NCBI RefSeq assembly: GCF_963378105.1 | Contig: NZ_OY726398.1 | Location: 1,674,001 to 1,738,000 of the forward strand | DNA from: Mycolicibacter sp. MU0102 | GTDB taxonomy: Bacteria > Actinomycetota > Actinomycetes > Mycobacteriales > Mycobacteriaceae | Reading direction: 5' to 3' | DNA length: 64,000 nucleotides | Shown: in pieces, positions 1 through 8,751 of the stretch | Layout: every line of letters begins with the position of its first letter | Position numbering within the stretch: the first letter of the stretch is position 1 | Made by a program: the position numbers and the translations under genes | The notes under the pieces: model-generated | Seen by the model: only the letters and a program-made list of their open reading frames with translations | What the model was told of the DNA's origin: nothing | The model's database searches: none

Positions 1-1022
1 AGTTCAAGGAGATCAGCGCCGCCTACGAGGTGCTGTCCGACCCGGAGAAGCGTCGCATCGTCGACCTCGGCGGCGACCCGCTGGAGAGCGGCGGGGGCGG
101 TAACGGCTTCGGCGGCGGCTTCGGGGGTGGATTCGGCGGCCTTGGGGACGTGTTCGAGGCGTTCTTCGGCGGGGGCGCGGCCTCGCGCGGACCGATCGGA
201 CGGGTTCGGCCGGGGTCGGACTCCCTGCTGCGCATGCGCCTGGACCTCACCGAGTGCGCCACCGGCGTGACCAAGCGCGTCACGGTCGACACCGCGGTGC
301 TGTGCGACCGCTGCCAGGGCCGCGGCACCAACGGGGACTCGCGCCCCATGACGTGCGACACCTGCCACGGCCGCGGCGAGGTGCAGAGCATGCAGCGCTC
401 GCTACTGGGCCAGGTCATGACCTCGCGGCCGTGCCCGACCTGCCGCGGCGTCGGCGAGGTGATCCCGGACCCCTGCCACCAGTGCGGCGGCGACGGCCGG
501 GTGCGCTCGCGCCGTGAGATCAGCGTCAAGATCCCGGCCGGAGTCGGCGACGGCATGCGCGTCCGACTGGCCGCGCAGGGCGAGGTCGGCCCGGGCGGGG
601 GACCGGCCGGCGACCTCTACGTCGAGGTACACGAACAGCAACACGACATCTTCGCTCGCGACGGCGACGACCTGCACTGCCACATCTCGGTGCCGATGGT
701 CGATGCGGCGCTGGGCACCACCGTGACCGTGGATGCGATCCTCGACGGCCCCACCGACATCACCATCCCGGCCGGCACCCAACCCGGGTCGATCGTCGTC
801 CTGCGCGGCCAGGGCATGCCGCAGGTGCGCACCGGGGTGCGCGGTGACCTGCACGCCCACATCGAGGTGGTGGTCCCCGAGCGACTCGACAGCCACGACA
901 CCGAGCTGCTGCGCAAGTTCAAAGAGCACCGCGACCGCGAGACCGCCGAGGTCCGCTCGGCGCACACGCCGAACAGCGGCGGGCTGTTCAGCCGACTGCG
1001 CGAAACCTTCACCGGGCGCTGA
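1..1022 (+). CDS. dnaJ2: DnaJ2 chaperone, C-terminal part (5' end outside the window)
   Basis: Hsp40 co-chaperone that delivers unfolded proteins to DnaK and stimulates its ATPase in the cytoplasm. The window opens inside the J domain (KEISAAYEVLSDPEK, the helix III-IV end), so about 50 residues including HPD are missing. A Gly/Phe-rich linker follows, then four zinc-finger repeats of the CxxCxGxG type (CDRCQGRG, CDTCHGRG, CPTCRGVG, CHQCGGDG) and the two beta-barrel substrate-binding domains. The last codon is 7 bases before the rsmE start, so the two genes are probably co-transcribed. I call it dnaJ2 rather than dnaJ1 because rsmE follows directly, as in M. tuberculosis Rv2373c-Rv2372c. Confidence 0.93.
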   Translation, partial: FKEISAAYEVLSDPEKRRIVDLGGDPLESGGGGNGFGGGFGGGFGGLGDVFEAFFGGGAASRGPIGRVRPGSDSLLRMRLDLTECATGVTKRVTVDTAVLCDRCQGRGTNGDSRPMTCDTCHGRGEVQSMQRSLLGQVMTSRPCPTCRGVGEVIPDPCHQCGGDGRVRSRREISVKIPAGVGDGMRVRLAAQGEVGPGGGPAGDLYVEVHEQQHDIFARDGDDLHCHISVPMVDAALGTTVTVDAILDGPTDITIPAGTQPGSIVVLRGQGMPQVRTGVRGDLHAHIEVVVPERLDSHDTELLRKFKEHRDRETAEVRSAHTPNSGGLFSRLRETFTGR

Positions 1023-1029
1023 GCCCGCG

Positions 1030-1779
1030 GTGGCAGGCCTGTTCTACGTCGATGCGCTGCCCGAGGTGGGTGCGCTGGCCGTGCTCGGCGGCGACGCCGG
1101 GTTCCATGCCGCGACGGTGCGCCGGATTCGGCCTGGTGAGCAACTGACCCTCGGTGACGGTGCCGGGGTGGTGGCGCAATGCCAGGTCGAGGAGGCCGAC
1201 CGCGGCGGGTTGCGGGCCCGGGTGCTGGAGCGTTGCCAGATCGAGCCACCTAGTCCACCGGTCACCGTCGTGCAGGCGCTGCCCAAATCCGAACGCTCCG
1301 AGTTGGCGATCGAGCTCGCCACCGAGGCCGGCGCCGACGCCTTCATGGCCTGGCAGGCCGACCGGTGCGTGGCCCGCTGGGACGGCCCGCGAGCCGACAA
1401 GGGAGTGCGGCGCTGGCAGGCGGTCGCCCAAGCGGCCGCCGGGCAATCCCGCCGGGCCCACATTCCGCCCGTTCACGGGGTGCTGACCGGCGTTGAGCTG
1501 GTGGCGTGGGTCCGCGAACAGGTGGCTGCCGCCACGACCGTGCTGGTGCTGCATGACGCCGCCGGCGTCGCATTGGCCGACGCGGTCGGGCCCGCTGCCT
1601 CGGCGCTGGCCCTGATTGTGGGGCCCGAAGGCGGAATCACCGAGGCGGAGCTCGCGGCGTTGACCGGCGCCGGTGCCGTCGCCACCCGGCTGGGGCCCAC
1701 CGTGCTGCGCACCTCGACCGCGGCGGCGGTCGCGCTGGGCGCGCTCGGGGTGCTCACGCCTCGCTGGGGGAGTGAGTAG
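1030..1779 (+). CDS. rsmE: 16S rRNA (uracil(1498)-N(3))-methyltransferase RsmE
   Basis: SPOUT-class methyltransferase that methylates N3 of U1498 in 16S rRNA using S-adenosylmethionine. The 249-residue product has the family pattern: an N-terminal PUA-like beta barrel (FYVDALPEVG... HAATVRRIRPGEQLTLGDG) and a C-terminal trefoil-knot domain with IVGPEGGITEAEL and LGPTVLRTSTAAAVAL, the cofactor-binding knot. The frame is open far upstream inside dnaJ2, but the GTG at 1030, just after the dnaJ2 stop, gives the normal family length. The 3' end overlaps the start of the AraC gene by 8 bases. Corresponds in order and length to Rv2372c. Confidence 0.9.
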   Translation: MAGLFYVDALPEVGALAVLGGDAGFHAATVRRIRPGEQLTLGDGAGVVAQCQVEEADRGGLRARVLERCQIEPPSPPVTVVQALPKSERSELAIELATEAGADAFMAWQADRCVARWDGPRADKGVRRWQAVAQAAAGQSRRAHIPPVHGVLTGVELVAWVREQVAAATTVLVLHDAAGVALADAVGPAASALALIVGPEGGITEAELAALTGAGAVATRLGPTVLRTSTAAAVALGALGVLTPRWGSE

Positions 1780-2452
1780 CCCGGCGGGAGCGGCGCCGTC
1801 GCTGAGCATCAGCGACGGCTACGCGGTGTATCGCGGCCCAGTGGGCGGCGGCGGCCCGATTCACCGCCACGGCGCCTTCCAGATCGTGGTCGCCGGGCGA
1901 GACGACGTCGCGATGGTGGACCTCGCCGGCACCCACCATCAGGCCGCCGCACTGGTCGTGTCACCGATGGCGCCGCACCGCATCCTGGCCATCCGCGACC
2001 TGATCACCTACTTCATCGAGCCGCACTGCCTGTTCGCGGACCGGCTGCGGCAGCGCTATGACGCCGGGATCGCCGCCGCCCCCGAGCTGGGCGAACTGCG
2101 CGAGTCCGACGTCGCAGCCGCCTGCCGGGGCCAGTCGGAGGAACTGGATCCGCGCTTGGTGACGGCGCTGGCCATGCTGGCCAGCAGCAACATCGCGATG
2201 CCGAGCCTGGCCGCCGAGATCGGCTTATCGCCGCAGCGCCTGCGCGCGCTGGCGCGCCGGGAACTGGGGATGCCGCTCACCCGCTGGCGGGTCTGGTCAC
2301 GGCTGCGTCGGGCCGTCGAAGCCCTGCAGTCGGGCATGCCGTTGGCCGACGCCGCCATTGCCGCGGGGTTTGCCGACCAGGCCCACTTCACCCGCCAGAT
2401 GCGGGAGATGATGGGCCTGACGCCGTCGGTGGTGCTGCACGCCCTCGCGTGA
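1772..2452 (+). CDS. AraC-family transcriptional regulator
   Basis: Predicted DNA-binding regulator of 226 residues. The N-terminal half looks like a degenerate cupin-type sensor domain (HRHGAFQIVVAGRDDV... AALVVSPMAPHRI). The C-terminal 100 residues form a double helix-turn-helix of the AraC type: IAMPSLAAEIGLSPQRLRALARRELGMPLTRWRVWSRLRRA, then GMPLADAAIAAGFADQAHFTRQMREMMGLTPS. The GTG at 1772 overlaps the rsmE stop by 8 bases and suits translational coupling; a longer in-frame extension lies inside rsmE and is unlikely. The ligand and targets are unknown. The convergent methyltransferase gene abuts it with no space. Confidence 0.8.
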   Translation: MSSPAGAAPSLSISDGYAVYRGPVGGGGPIHRHGAFQIVVAGRDDVAMVDLAGTHHQAAALVVSPMAPHRILAIRDLITYFIEPHCLFADRLRQRYDAGIAAAPELGELRESDVAAACRGQSEELDPRLVTALAMLASSNIAMPSLAAEIGLSPQRLRALARRELGMPLTRWRVWSRLRRAVEALQSGMPLADAAIAAGFADQAHFTRQMREMMGLTPSVVLHALA

Positions 2453-3112
2453 TCACTGTTTGCGGGCGGTATAGATCGAGATCGTCCCGTTGATAGTGGC
2501 CACCACGTCGGCTTCGCGAACCTCGGTGAAGCCGGCGGCCGAAATCAGCTCCGGGAGAACACCATCGGCATTGGGCTGCGTGTCGGTCTTGCCGTCAGCG
2601 AACTGGACGAACCGAAACGCCAGGCGCATCAGCGGAGTCCGCTGCAACCCGAAGTCGGCGATCACCAGCCGCCCGCCCGGCCGCAGCACCGCGAACATCG
2701 ACGCCAAGATGGCGCGCTTGACGTCCATCGGACATTGGTGCAGCACCAGAGAAGACATCACGCCGTCCATCGACTCGGCTCCCACCGATGCCACCAAGTC
2801 GTCGCCCATCCCGGTCAGCCAGCGGACTCGGCCGGCTGACTCGGACTCCGCATCCTTTTGCCGCGCCACCGTCAAGATCTCCGGATCGGGGTCCAGGCCC
2901 ACGATGTTCGCCTGCGGCTCCACCCGAGCGGCCAGCAGCGCCAACGAACCGGTGCCGCAACCCACGTCGAGAATCGTGTCGCCGGGACGCGGCGCCAGGT
3001 GCATGACGGTCAGGCCCCGCCACAGCCGCTCGCGCGTCAGCGCCACCACGTAGTCGAAGAACCGGGCCGGCGCCAAGCGGCCCAGGGCAGGGGTGAAGGT
3101 TTCCTCGCTCAT
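2453..3112 (-). CDS. Class I SAM-dependent methyltransferase (UbiE/Methyltransf_11 type)
   Basis: A 219-residue cytoplasmic methyltransferase with a typical Rossmann core: motif I ILDVGCGTGSLALLA near residues 47-61, an acidic residue after strand 2 (IVGLDPDPEIL), and motif post-II around SMDGVMSSLVLHQCP, then LRPGGRLVIADFG. The substrate cannot be read from the sequence; relatives act on small molecules, quinones or lipids. Its stop codon directly abuts that of the upstream AraC gene, and it faces away from phoH, leaving 138 bases between the two starts for divergent promoters. No substrate-specific motif was recognised. Confidence 0.8.
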   Translation of the reverse strand: MSEETFTPALGRLAPARFFDYVVALTRERLWRGLTVMHLAPRPGDTILDVGCGTGSLALLAARVEPQANIVGLDPDPEILTVARQKDAESESAGRVRWLTGMGDDLVASVGAESMDGVMSSLVLHQCPMDVKRAILASMFAVLRPGGRLVIADFGLQRTPLMRLAFRFVQFADGKTDTQPNADGVLPELISAAGFTEVREADVVATINGTISIYTARKQ

Positions 3113-3250
3113 ACCCGCCAGTTTCGCCCGCGCGGCAGCACCCCGTCTTGAACGAACCGCTCATCGCCGGCGGTAGGCGGTAGACTCAAGCGTCCGACTC
3201 ATCGCCGTACCCACGGCACAAACCCCCAGGAAGCAGGCATCGGAAACCCC

Positions 3251-4303
3251 GTGACGCCCCGCGATACCCCCGCTGCCGGGCCGGCCTCGCAGGTTCGCAG
3301 CAGCGTCGATATTCCACCCGACCTGGTCGTGGGCCTGCTGGGTTCTGCAGATGAGAACCTGCGCGCCATTGAACGCTTGTTGAGTGCCGACCTGCACGTG
3401 CGCGGCAACGCTGTCACCATCTCCGGAGCGCCGGCCGATGTCGCCCTGGCCGAGCGGGTGCTCTCCGAGCTGGTGGCGATCGTGGCCGGCGGGCAGTCCC
3501 TGACGCCCGAAACGGTGCGCCACAGCGTCGGGATGCTGGTGGGCACCGGCAACGAGTCGCCCGCCGAAGTCCTCAGCCTCGACATCCTGTCGCGGCGCGG
3601 CAAGACCATCCGGCCCAAAACGCTCAACCAGAAGCGCTACGTCGACGCCATCGACGCCCACACCATCGTGTTCGGCATCGGCCCGGCCGGTACCGGCAAG
3701 ACGTACCTGGCGATGGCCAAGGCGGTCAAAGCACTGCAGACCAAACAGGTGACCCGCATCATCCTGACCCGTCCGGCGGTGGAAGCCGGTGAGCGGCTGG
3801 GGTTTTTGCCCGGCACGCTGAGCGAGAAGATCGACCCGTATCTGCGCCCGCTGTATGACGCGTTGCACGACATGATGGACCCGGAGCTGATTCCCAAGCT
3901 GATGAGTTCCGGTGTCATCGAGGTGGCGCCGCTGGCCTACATGCGCGGCCGGACGCTCAATGACGCATTCATCATTCTCGACGAGGCGCAGAACACCACC
4001 GCCGAACAGATGAAGATGTTCCTCACCCGGCTGGGCTTCGGCGCCAAGATCGTGGTCACCGGTGACGTCACCCAGATCGACCTGCCCGGCGGGGCGAGGT
4101 CCGGACTGCGGGCCGCGGTGGACATCCTCGACGACATCGACGACATCTACGTCGCCGAACTCACCAGCGTCGACGTCGTCCGGCACCGGCTGGTGTCGGA
4201 GATCGTCGACGCCTACTCACGCCACGAATCCGAACAGGTCCAGCCCGGGCTGGCCATGAACCGGGCGTCCCGGCGCGCCTCGCAAGGTAGGTCACGCCGA
4301 TGA
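3251..4303 (+). CDS. phoH: PhoH-family ATPase
   Basis: PhoH-like P-loop ATPase, related to the helicase core of superfamily 1 and linked to RNA metabolism. An N-terminal KH-like region (residues 20-90) precedes Walker A GPAGTGKT at 144-151, the PhoH signature around TRPAVEAGERLGFLPG, Walker B FIILDEAQN and a sensor MFLTRLGFGAKIVVTGD. At 350 residues it matches the mycobacterial PhoH1 length (Rv2368c). It starts the tightly packed phoH-ybeY-CBS cluster; its TGA overlaps the ybeY ATG (ATGA). The GTG at 3251 gives the conserved N-terminus. Confidence 0.92.
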   Translation: MTPRDTPAAGPASQVRSSVDIPPDLVVGLLGSADENLRAIERLLSADLHVRGNAVTISGAPADVALAERVLSELVAIVAGGQSLTPETVRHSVGMLVGTGNESPAEVLSLDILSRRGKTIRPKTLNQKRYVDAIDAHTIVFGIGPAGTGKTYLAMAKAVKALQTKQVTRIILTRPAVEAGERLGFLPGTLSEKIDPYLRPLYDALHDMMDPELIPKLMSSGVIEVAPLAYMRGRTLNDAFIILDEAQNTTAEQMKMFLTRLGFGAKIVVTGDVTQIDLPGGARSGLRAAVDILDDIDDIYVAELTSVDVVRHRLVSEIVDAYSRHESEQVQPGLAMNRASRRASQGRSRR

Positions 4304-4836
4304 GCATTGAGGTCTCCAACGAATCCGGCCTCGACGTCTCCGAAGTCGAACTGATCAGCGTCGCCAAGTTCGTGTTGGCCAAGATGGACGTCAATCCCGG
4401 TGCCGAGCTGTCGATGGTGCTGCTGGACACCGCCGCGATGGCCGACCTGCACATGCGCTGGATGGACCTGCCCGGGCCCACCGACGTCATGAGTTTCCCG
4501 ATGGACGAGCTGGAGCCCGGCGGCCGCCCGGATGCTCCCGAACCCGGCCCATCGATGCTCGGCGACATCGCACTGTGCCCGGAGTTCGCCGCTGAACAGG
4601 CTGCGGCGGCCGGCCATTCGCTGGGCCAGGAACTGGCGCTGCTGACCGTGCACGGCGTGCTGCACCTGCTCGGCTACGACCACGCCGAGCCGGATGAAGA
4701 AAAAGAGATGTTCGCGTTGCAGCGCCGCCTGCTCGAGGAGTGGGTCGCCGACCAGGTGGAGACCTACCGGGCCGAGAACCAGAGCGAGAAAGACCGCCGG
4801 CTGCTGGACAAGACCAGGTACTTCGACGAACCGTGA
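4300..4836 (+). CDS. ybeY: Endoribonuclease YbeY
   Basis: Single-strand-specific metallo-endoribonuclease required for 16S rRNA 3'-end maturation and 70S quality control. The 178-residue protein contains the family signature HGVLHLLGYDH (three metal-binding histidines) near residues 117-127, preceded by MLGDIALCPEFA. The start ATG overlaps the phoH stop and the stop TGA overlaps the GTG of the next gene, so all three are very likely translated from one mRNA. Equivalent to Rv2367c. Confidence 0.93.
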   Translation: MSIEVSNESGLDVSEVELISVAKFVLAKMDVNPGAELSMVLLDTAAMADLHMRWMDLPGPTDVMSFPMDELEPGGRPDAPEPGPSMLGDIALCPEFAAEQAAAAGHSLGQELALLTVHGVLHLLGYDHAEPDEEKEMFALQRRLLEEWVADQVETYRAENQSEKDRRLLDKTRYFDEP

Positions 4837-6128
4837 CCGGAACACCGCTGCTACTCGGCGTGATTGCGCTGATCGGTCTGGGCGGGTTGTTCGCGGCAAT
4901 CGACGCCGCGGTCAATACCGTCTCGCCGGCGCGGGTCGAGGAGCTGGTGCGAGCGAAGCGACCCGGTGCGGTCTGGCTGGTCAAGCTGATGGCCGAACGT
5001 CCGCGCTACATCAACCTGGTGGTGTTGTTGCGCATCACCTGCGAGGTCACCGCGACCGCGCTGCTGGTGCATCTGCTCAGCGCCGTGCTCGGCCTGGACT
5101 GGGGCCTGCTCGCGGCCGCGGCGGCCATGGTGGTGGTCAGCTTCGTGGTGATCGGGGTGGGACCGCGGACCCTGGGCCGGCAGAACGCCTATTCGATCGC
5201 GCTGGCCGCAGCGCTGCCGCTGCAAGTCCTGTCGGTGCTGCTCGCCCCGATCAGCCGCGTGCTGGTGGTGTTGGGTAATGCGCTGACCCCGGGGCGCGGC
5301 TTCCGCAACGGGCCGTTCGCCTCCGAAATCGAGCTGCGCGAAGTCGTCGACATGGCACAGCAGCGCGGTGTGGTGGCGGCCGACGAACGCCGGATGATCC
5401 AGTCGGTCTTCGAACTCGCCGACACCCCGGCCCGTGAGGTGATGGTGCCGCGCACCGAGATGGTGTGGATCGAGCGTGACAAATCGGCAGGCCAAGCCAC
5501 GTCTCTGGCGGTGCGCAGTGGGCATTCCCGCATCCCGGTGATCGGTGAGAACGTCGACGACATCCTCGGTGTCGTCTACCTGAAAGACCTTGTCCAACAA
5601 ACCTATTACTCGACCAATGGGGGGCGTGACACCACGGTGGCGCAGGTGATGCGACCGGCCGTCTTCATGCCTGACTCCAAAGCGCTCAACGCGCTGCTCG
5701 AAGACATGCAGCGCAGCCGCTATCACATGGCCCTGCTGGTCGACGAATACGGCGCGATCGCCGGACTGGTCACCATCGAGGACGTCTTGGAGGAGATCGT
5801 CGGCGAGATCGCCGACGAGTACGACCAAGGCGAAGTCGCTCCGGTGGAAGAGCTGGACGGCAACAGATTTCGGGTTTCGGCGCGGCTGCCGATCGAAGAC
5901 GTCGGGGAGCTCTACGGGGTCGAGTTCGACTCCGGTCTCGACGTCGACACGGTCGGCGGGCTGCTCGCGCTGGAGCTGGGCCGCGTTCCGCTGCCCGGCG
6001 CCGAGGTAGTGTCACACGGCCTGCGCCTGCGGGCTGAGGGCAGCCGCAACAGCCGCGGCCGGGTGCGGGTCAGCACGGTGTTGGTCAGCCCGGTCGAGCC
6101 CGCCGGTGAGGAGGCCGCAGTTGAGTAG
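4833..6128 (+). CDS. CNNM/CBS-domain membrane protein (CorC/HlyC type transporter-associated)
   Basis: Integral membrane protein of 431 residues. The N-terminus has about four hydrophobic segments forming the CNNM (DUF21) domain (LLLGVIALIGLGGLFAAIDA, ITCEVTATALLVHLL, LLAAAAAMVVVSFVVIGVGP, LPLQVLSVLLAPI), followed by two CBS domains (REVMVPRTEMVWI; VAQVMRPAVFMPDSKALNALL... HMALLVDEYGAIAGLVTIEDVLEEIVGEI) and a C-terminal CorC_HlyC domain. Relatives take part in Mg2+/Co2+ efflux or homeostasis; older annotation as haemolysin is not supported by anything here. The GTG at 4833 overlaps the ybeY stop; longer in-frame starts lie inside ybeY. Order matches Rv2366c. Confidence 0.9.
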   Translation: MTGTPLLLGVIALIGLGGLFAAIDAAVNTVSPARVEELVRAKRPGAVWLVKLMAERPRYINLVVLLRITCEVTATALLVHLLSAVLGLDWGLLAAAAAMVVVSFVVIGVGPRTLGRQNAYSIALAAALPLQVLSVLLAPISRVLVVLGNALTPGRGFRNGPFASEIELREVVDMAQQRGVVAADERRMIQSVFELADTPAREVMVPRTEMVWIERDKSAGQATSLAVRSGHSRIPVIGENVDDILGVVYLKDLVQQTYYSTNGGRDTTVAQVMRPAVFMPDSKALNALLEDMQRSRYHMALLVDEYGAIAGLVTIEDVLEEIVGEIADEYDQGEVAPVEELDGNRFRVSARLPIEDVGELYGVEFDSGLDVDTVGGLLALELGRVPLPGAEVVSHGLRLRAEGSRNSRGRVRVSTVLVSPVEPAGEEAAVE

Positions 6129-6138
6129 TGCCGCACCG

Positions 6139-6169
6139 GTCGTGCGCGCGTCGAACGTGCACGCACGAC
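6139..6169. terminator. Inverted repeat between the CNNM/CBS gene and era
   Basis: GTCGTGCG (6139-6146) and CGCACGAC (6162-6169) can form an 8-bp stem with a 15-base loop in the 93-base gap. No U-tract follows, so it may be a Rho-independent-like pause, an attenuator or simply chance in GC-rich DNA. In M. tuberculosis a small gene (Rv2365c) occupies this gap; no equivalent ORF is seen here. Confidence 0.35.
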
Positions 6170-6221
6170 GACAATTCACCCGAAATCTCGGGCTGAGAAC
6201 ACGTTCGGCGAAAGGCAGCTC

Positions 6222-7130
6222 GTGACTGGATCGGATTCCGGGTTTCATTCCGGCTTCGTATGTTTCGTCGGCCGGCCCAATACCGGCAAGTCGACTCTCA
6301 CCAATGCCCTGGTGGGCGCGAAGGTGGCGATCACCTCCAACCGCCCGCAGACCACCCGGCACACCATCCGCGGCATCGTGCACCGCGACGACTTCCAGAT
6401 CATCCTGGTCGACACTCCCGGCCTGCACCGTCCCCGGACGCTGCTGGGCAAGCGGCTCAACGAGTTGGTCAAAGACACCTATTCCGAGGTCGACGTCATC
6501 GGCCTGTGCATTCCGGCCGACGAGGCCATCGGGCCGGGGGACCGCTGGATCATCGAGCAGATCCGCGTCATCGCCCCCCGAACCAAGCTGGTTGTCGTCG
6601 TCACCAAGATCGACAAGACCACCCGCGACAAGGTTGCCGCGCAACTGGTCGCGGTCGGTGAACTGGCGCCGGAAGCCGAGATCGTTCCGGTGTCGGCGGT
6701 CAGCGGCGAGCAGGTCGATGTGCTGATCAACGTGCTGGCCGCTGCGCTGCCCGTCGGGCCGGCCTTCTATCCGGACGGTGAACTGACCGACGAGCCCGAA
6801 GAGACCCTGATGGCCGAGTTCATCCGGGAAGCCGCGCTGGAGGGTGTGCGCGACGAACTGCCGCATTCACTGGCGGTGGTGATCGAGGAGGTGCGCCCGC
6901 GCGATGATCGCGAGGACCTGATCGAGGTCTATGCGCTGCTTTATGTGGAGCGCGACAGCCAGAAGGGGATCGTGATCGGCCGCGGCGGCGCCCGGCTGCG
7001 CGAGGTGGGCACGGCCGCGCGCACTCAGATCGAGAAGCTGTTGGGCACCAAGGTCTTTCTCGACCTGCGGGTCAAGGTGGCCAAGAACTGGCAGCGCGAC
7101 CCCAAGCAGCTCGGGCGGCTGGGCTTCTAG
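6222..7130 (+). CDS. era: GTPase Era
   Basis: Ras-like GTPase that binds 16S rRNA and helps 30S assembly. G1 GRPNTGKST at residues 17-25, G3 VDTPGLH, G4 TKID and a SAV G5 region are all present, followed by the KH domain (residues about 220-300) containing IVIGRGGARLREVGTAAR. At 302 residues it is full length. The GTG at 6222 follows a purine-rich AAAGG element by 8 bases. It ends the core phoH-ybeY-CBS-era run; an accessory block follows directly. Confidence 0.95.
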   Translation: MTGSDSGFHSGFVCFVGRPNTGKSTLTNALVGAKVAITSNRPQTTRHTIRGIVHRDDFQIILVDTPGLHRPRTLLGKRLNELVKDTYSEVDVIGLCIPADEAIGPGDRWIIEQIRVIAPRTKLVVVVTKIDKTTRDKVAAQLVAVGELAPEAEIVPVSAVSGEQVDVLINVLAAALPVGPAFYPDGELTDEPEETLMAEFIREAALEGVRDELPHSLAVVIEEVRPRDDREDLIEVYALLYVERDSQKGIVIGRGGARLREVGTAARTQIEKLLGTKVFLDLRVKVAKNWQRDPKQLGRLGF

Positions 7131-7203
7131 AGCAGGGGCAGCCCGGCGCGCATCGCGTCCGAACCGGGGTGGCCACCGCCCGCGGCCGAGGAATCGGCAT
7201 TGG

Positions 7204-7209
7204 TAGATT
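7204..7209 (+). promoter_or_regulatory. Predicted -10 box (TAGATT) for a leaderless transcript
   Basis: TAGATT fits the mycobacterial -10 pattern TAnnnT and ends exactly 6 bases before the ATG at 7216, which places transcription start on or next to the start codon. No Shine-Dalgarno sequence is present. Confidence 0.5.
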
Positions 7210-7215
7210 CCTTGG

Positions 7216-7890
7216 ATGCCCGTACGCAAGTCGTTGCTTGTCTCCTCGGTCGGCCTCCTCGTGTGTGCGCAAGCACTGGCCGGTTGCGGGGGAAGCCAGA
7301 AGCCGGTCGATACCACCAAGCTGTTCAACGTCCAGTCGACGTTCGGCTCGGATTTCAAGACCCAGACCAAGGGGCCCAACGACATCGACCCGAAGATCCT
7401 CGGGCCGCAGAAGATGCCTCCCGGTGTGACGTTCGATCCCTCCGACTGCGCCGATTACGCGGCCAACACCGGCCGGCCGCCGAAGGGCATCCGGGGCAAG
7501 ATGTCGATGGTCTCGATCCTGGGCAACGGCAACCAGCTGGTTGCGATCGCCATGCAGTCCGACTCGGACCTGCCGTATGACGACAAGGACGCCGAGAAGT
7601 GCAAGCACGTCTCGTTCAATGCCGGCAAGCTGACCGGCTACCTCGACGAGGTCGACGCGCCGCAGATCGACCACGCGAAGACGGTCGGTTCGCACTCGGA
7701 GATCGAGATCACCGGCAAGGACGGCCAGCAGCAGTCCCGCGAGTCCTACACCTTCACCGCTTACCTGGGCAGTGCGCTGGTGCAGGTCACCGCGAACCCG
7801 CAGCCGGTCAAGGGTCAGCCGCCGACGATGGTCGACGCCGATCGGGCACGCCAGTTGCTGGTTGACGCGGTGTCGGCGCTGCGCGACTAG
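7216..7890 (+). CDS. DUF3558-type secreted lipoprotein
   Basis: Predicted cell-envelope lipoprotein of 224 residues. The N-terminus is a lipoprotein signal peptide ending in lipobox LAGC with the acylated Cys at residue 24. The mature part carries the DUF3558 pattern (an early FNVQSTFGSDF, a conserved DPSDCADYA, a second Cys in EKCKHVSF, and VQVTANPQP followed by ADRARQLLVDAVSALR at the end). Family function is unknown; members are common in mycobacteria. It has its own probable leaderless promoter and is followed after 3 bases by the SDR gene, so the two may share a transcript. It lies in a block absent between era and amiA2 in M. tuberculosis. Confidence 0.82.
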   Translation: MPVRKSLLVSSVGLLVCAQALAGCGGSQKPVDTTKLFNVQSTFGSDFKTQTKGPNDIDPKILGPQKMPPGVTFDPSDCADYAANTGRPPKGIRGKMSMVSILGNGNQLVAIAMQSDSDLPYDDKDAEKCKHVSFNAGKLTGYLDEVDAPQIDHAKTVGSHSEIEITGKDGQQQSRESYTFTAYLGSALVQVTANPQPVKGQPPTMVDADRARQLLVDAVSALRD

Positions 7891-7893
7891 CTC

Positions 7894-8751
7894 ATGGTGA
7901 CGAAGCAGTCGGTCGGCGACGCCCGGGTGCTGATCACCGGTGGGGCCCGCGGGATCGGGGCGGCCACCGCCAAGCTGCTCGCCGCCCGCGGCGCCCGCGT
8001 GTGGATCGGTGATGTCGATGAGGACGCCTGCCTGCAGACCGCCGCCCAACTCGGCGTCTGCGGTGGCCGGCTCGACGTGACCAGCGCGGCGTCCTGGCAG
8101 GACCTGCTGGCGCGGATTGAGGCGTCTGACGGCCCGCTGGACATCCTGGTCAACAACGCCGGGGTGATGCCGCTCGGAGCGTTCGAGGCCGAGACCGAAC
8201 AGGTCAGGGATCTGGTCCTGGACGTCAATATCCGCGGTGTGCTGGGCGGCATGCAGGCGGTGCTGCCCGGCATGGCCCGGCGCGGCCGCGGCCACGTTGT
8301 CAATGTCGCCTCGATGGCCGGCATGATCCCGGTGCCGGGCATGGTCACCTACAACGCGAGCAAATTCGCGGCCCTGGGGGCGTCGCTGTCCGCGCGGCGC
8401 GAGTACGCCGGTACCGGTGTCGCGGTTTCGGCGGTGCTGCCTTCGGCGGTGCGGACCGAGCTGACCTCCGGCGCCCCGCTGGGCGGAGGCATGCCCACGG
8501 TCGATCCCGAGGATGTGGCTGCGGCGATCTTGGCGGTACTGCGATCCCGTGCCGCTCGCCGGTCGGTGCCCCGCTGGGTGGCTCCGGCGTGGTCGATGAC
8601 CGCGTTTGTACCCGAGCGGCTGCAGAGTCTGGCCCGGCGGCTGGTCGATGATCGGCGGGCGTTGACGTCCATCGACACCGCAGCCCGCAGCGCCTACATC
8701 GAGCGGGTGGACCGCCAGGCCCGCGCCCACCATGGCGAGTCGGCCCCGTGA
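7894..8751 (+). CDS. Short-chain dehydrogenase/reductase (SDR)
   Basis: NAD(P)-dependent oxidoreductase of 285 residues. It shows the classical SDR motifs: the cofactor loop TGGARGIG (15-22), the DV near residue 62, NNAG, a catalytic Ser in VASMAG, and YNASK with Tyr153 and Lys157. The C-terminal extension (about residues 200-285) resembles long-chain alcohol/lipid-acting mycobacterial SDRs. It overlaps the start of the flavin monooxygenase gene by 4 bases (GTGA), which suggests that the two enzymes act on the same substrate, e.g. alcohol to ketone then Baeyer-Villiger oxidation; that pathway is inference. A GTG one codon downstream of the ATG is an alternative start. Confidence 0.87.
   Translation: MVTKQSVGDARVLITGGARGIGAATAKLLAARGARVWIGDVDEDACLQTAAQLGVCGGRLDVTSAASWQDLLARIEASDGPLDILVNNAGVMPLGAFEAETEQVRDLVLDVNIRGVLGGMQAVLPGMARRGRGHVVNVASMAGMIPVPGMVTYNASKFAALGASLSARREYAGTGVAVSAVLPSAVRTELTSGAPLGGGMPTVDPEDVAAAILAVLRSRAARRSVPRWVAPAWSMTAFVPERLQSLARRLVDDRRALTSIDTAARSAYIERVDRQARAHHGESAP

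Noticed and set aside
4833..6128. Haemolysin annotation for the CNNM/CBS protein
   Set aside because: The domain set (DUF21, two CBS, CorC_HlyC) fits ion homeostasis; nothing in the sequence indicates haemolytic activity.
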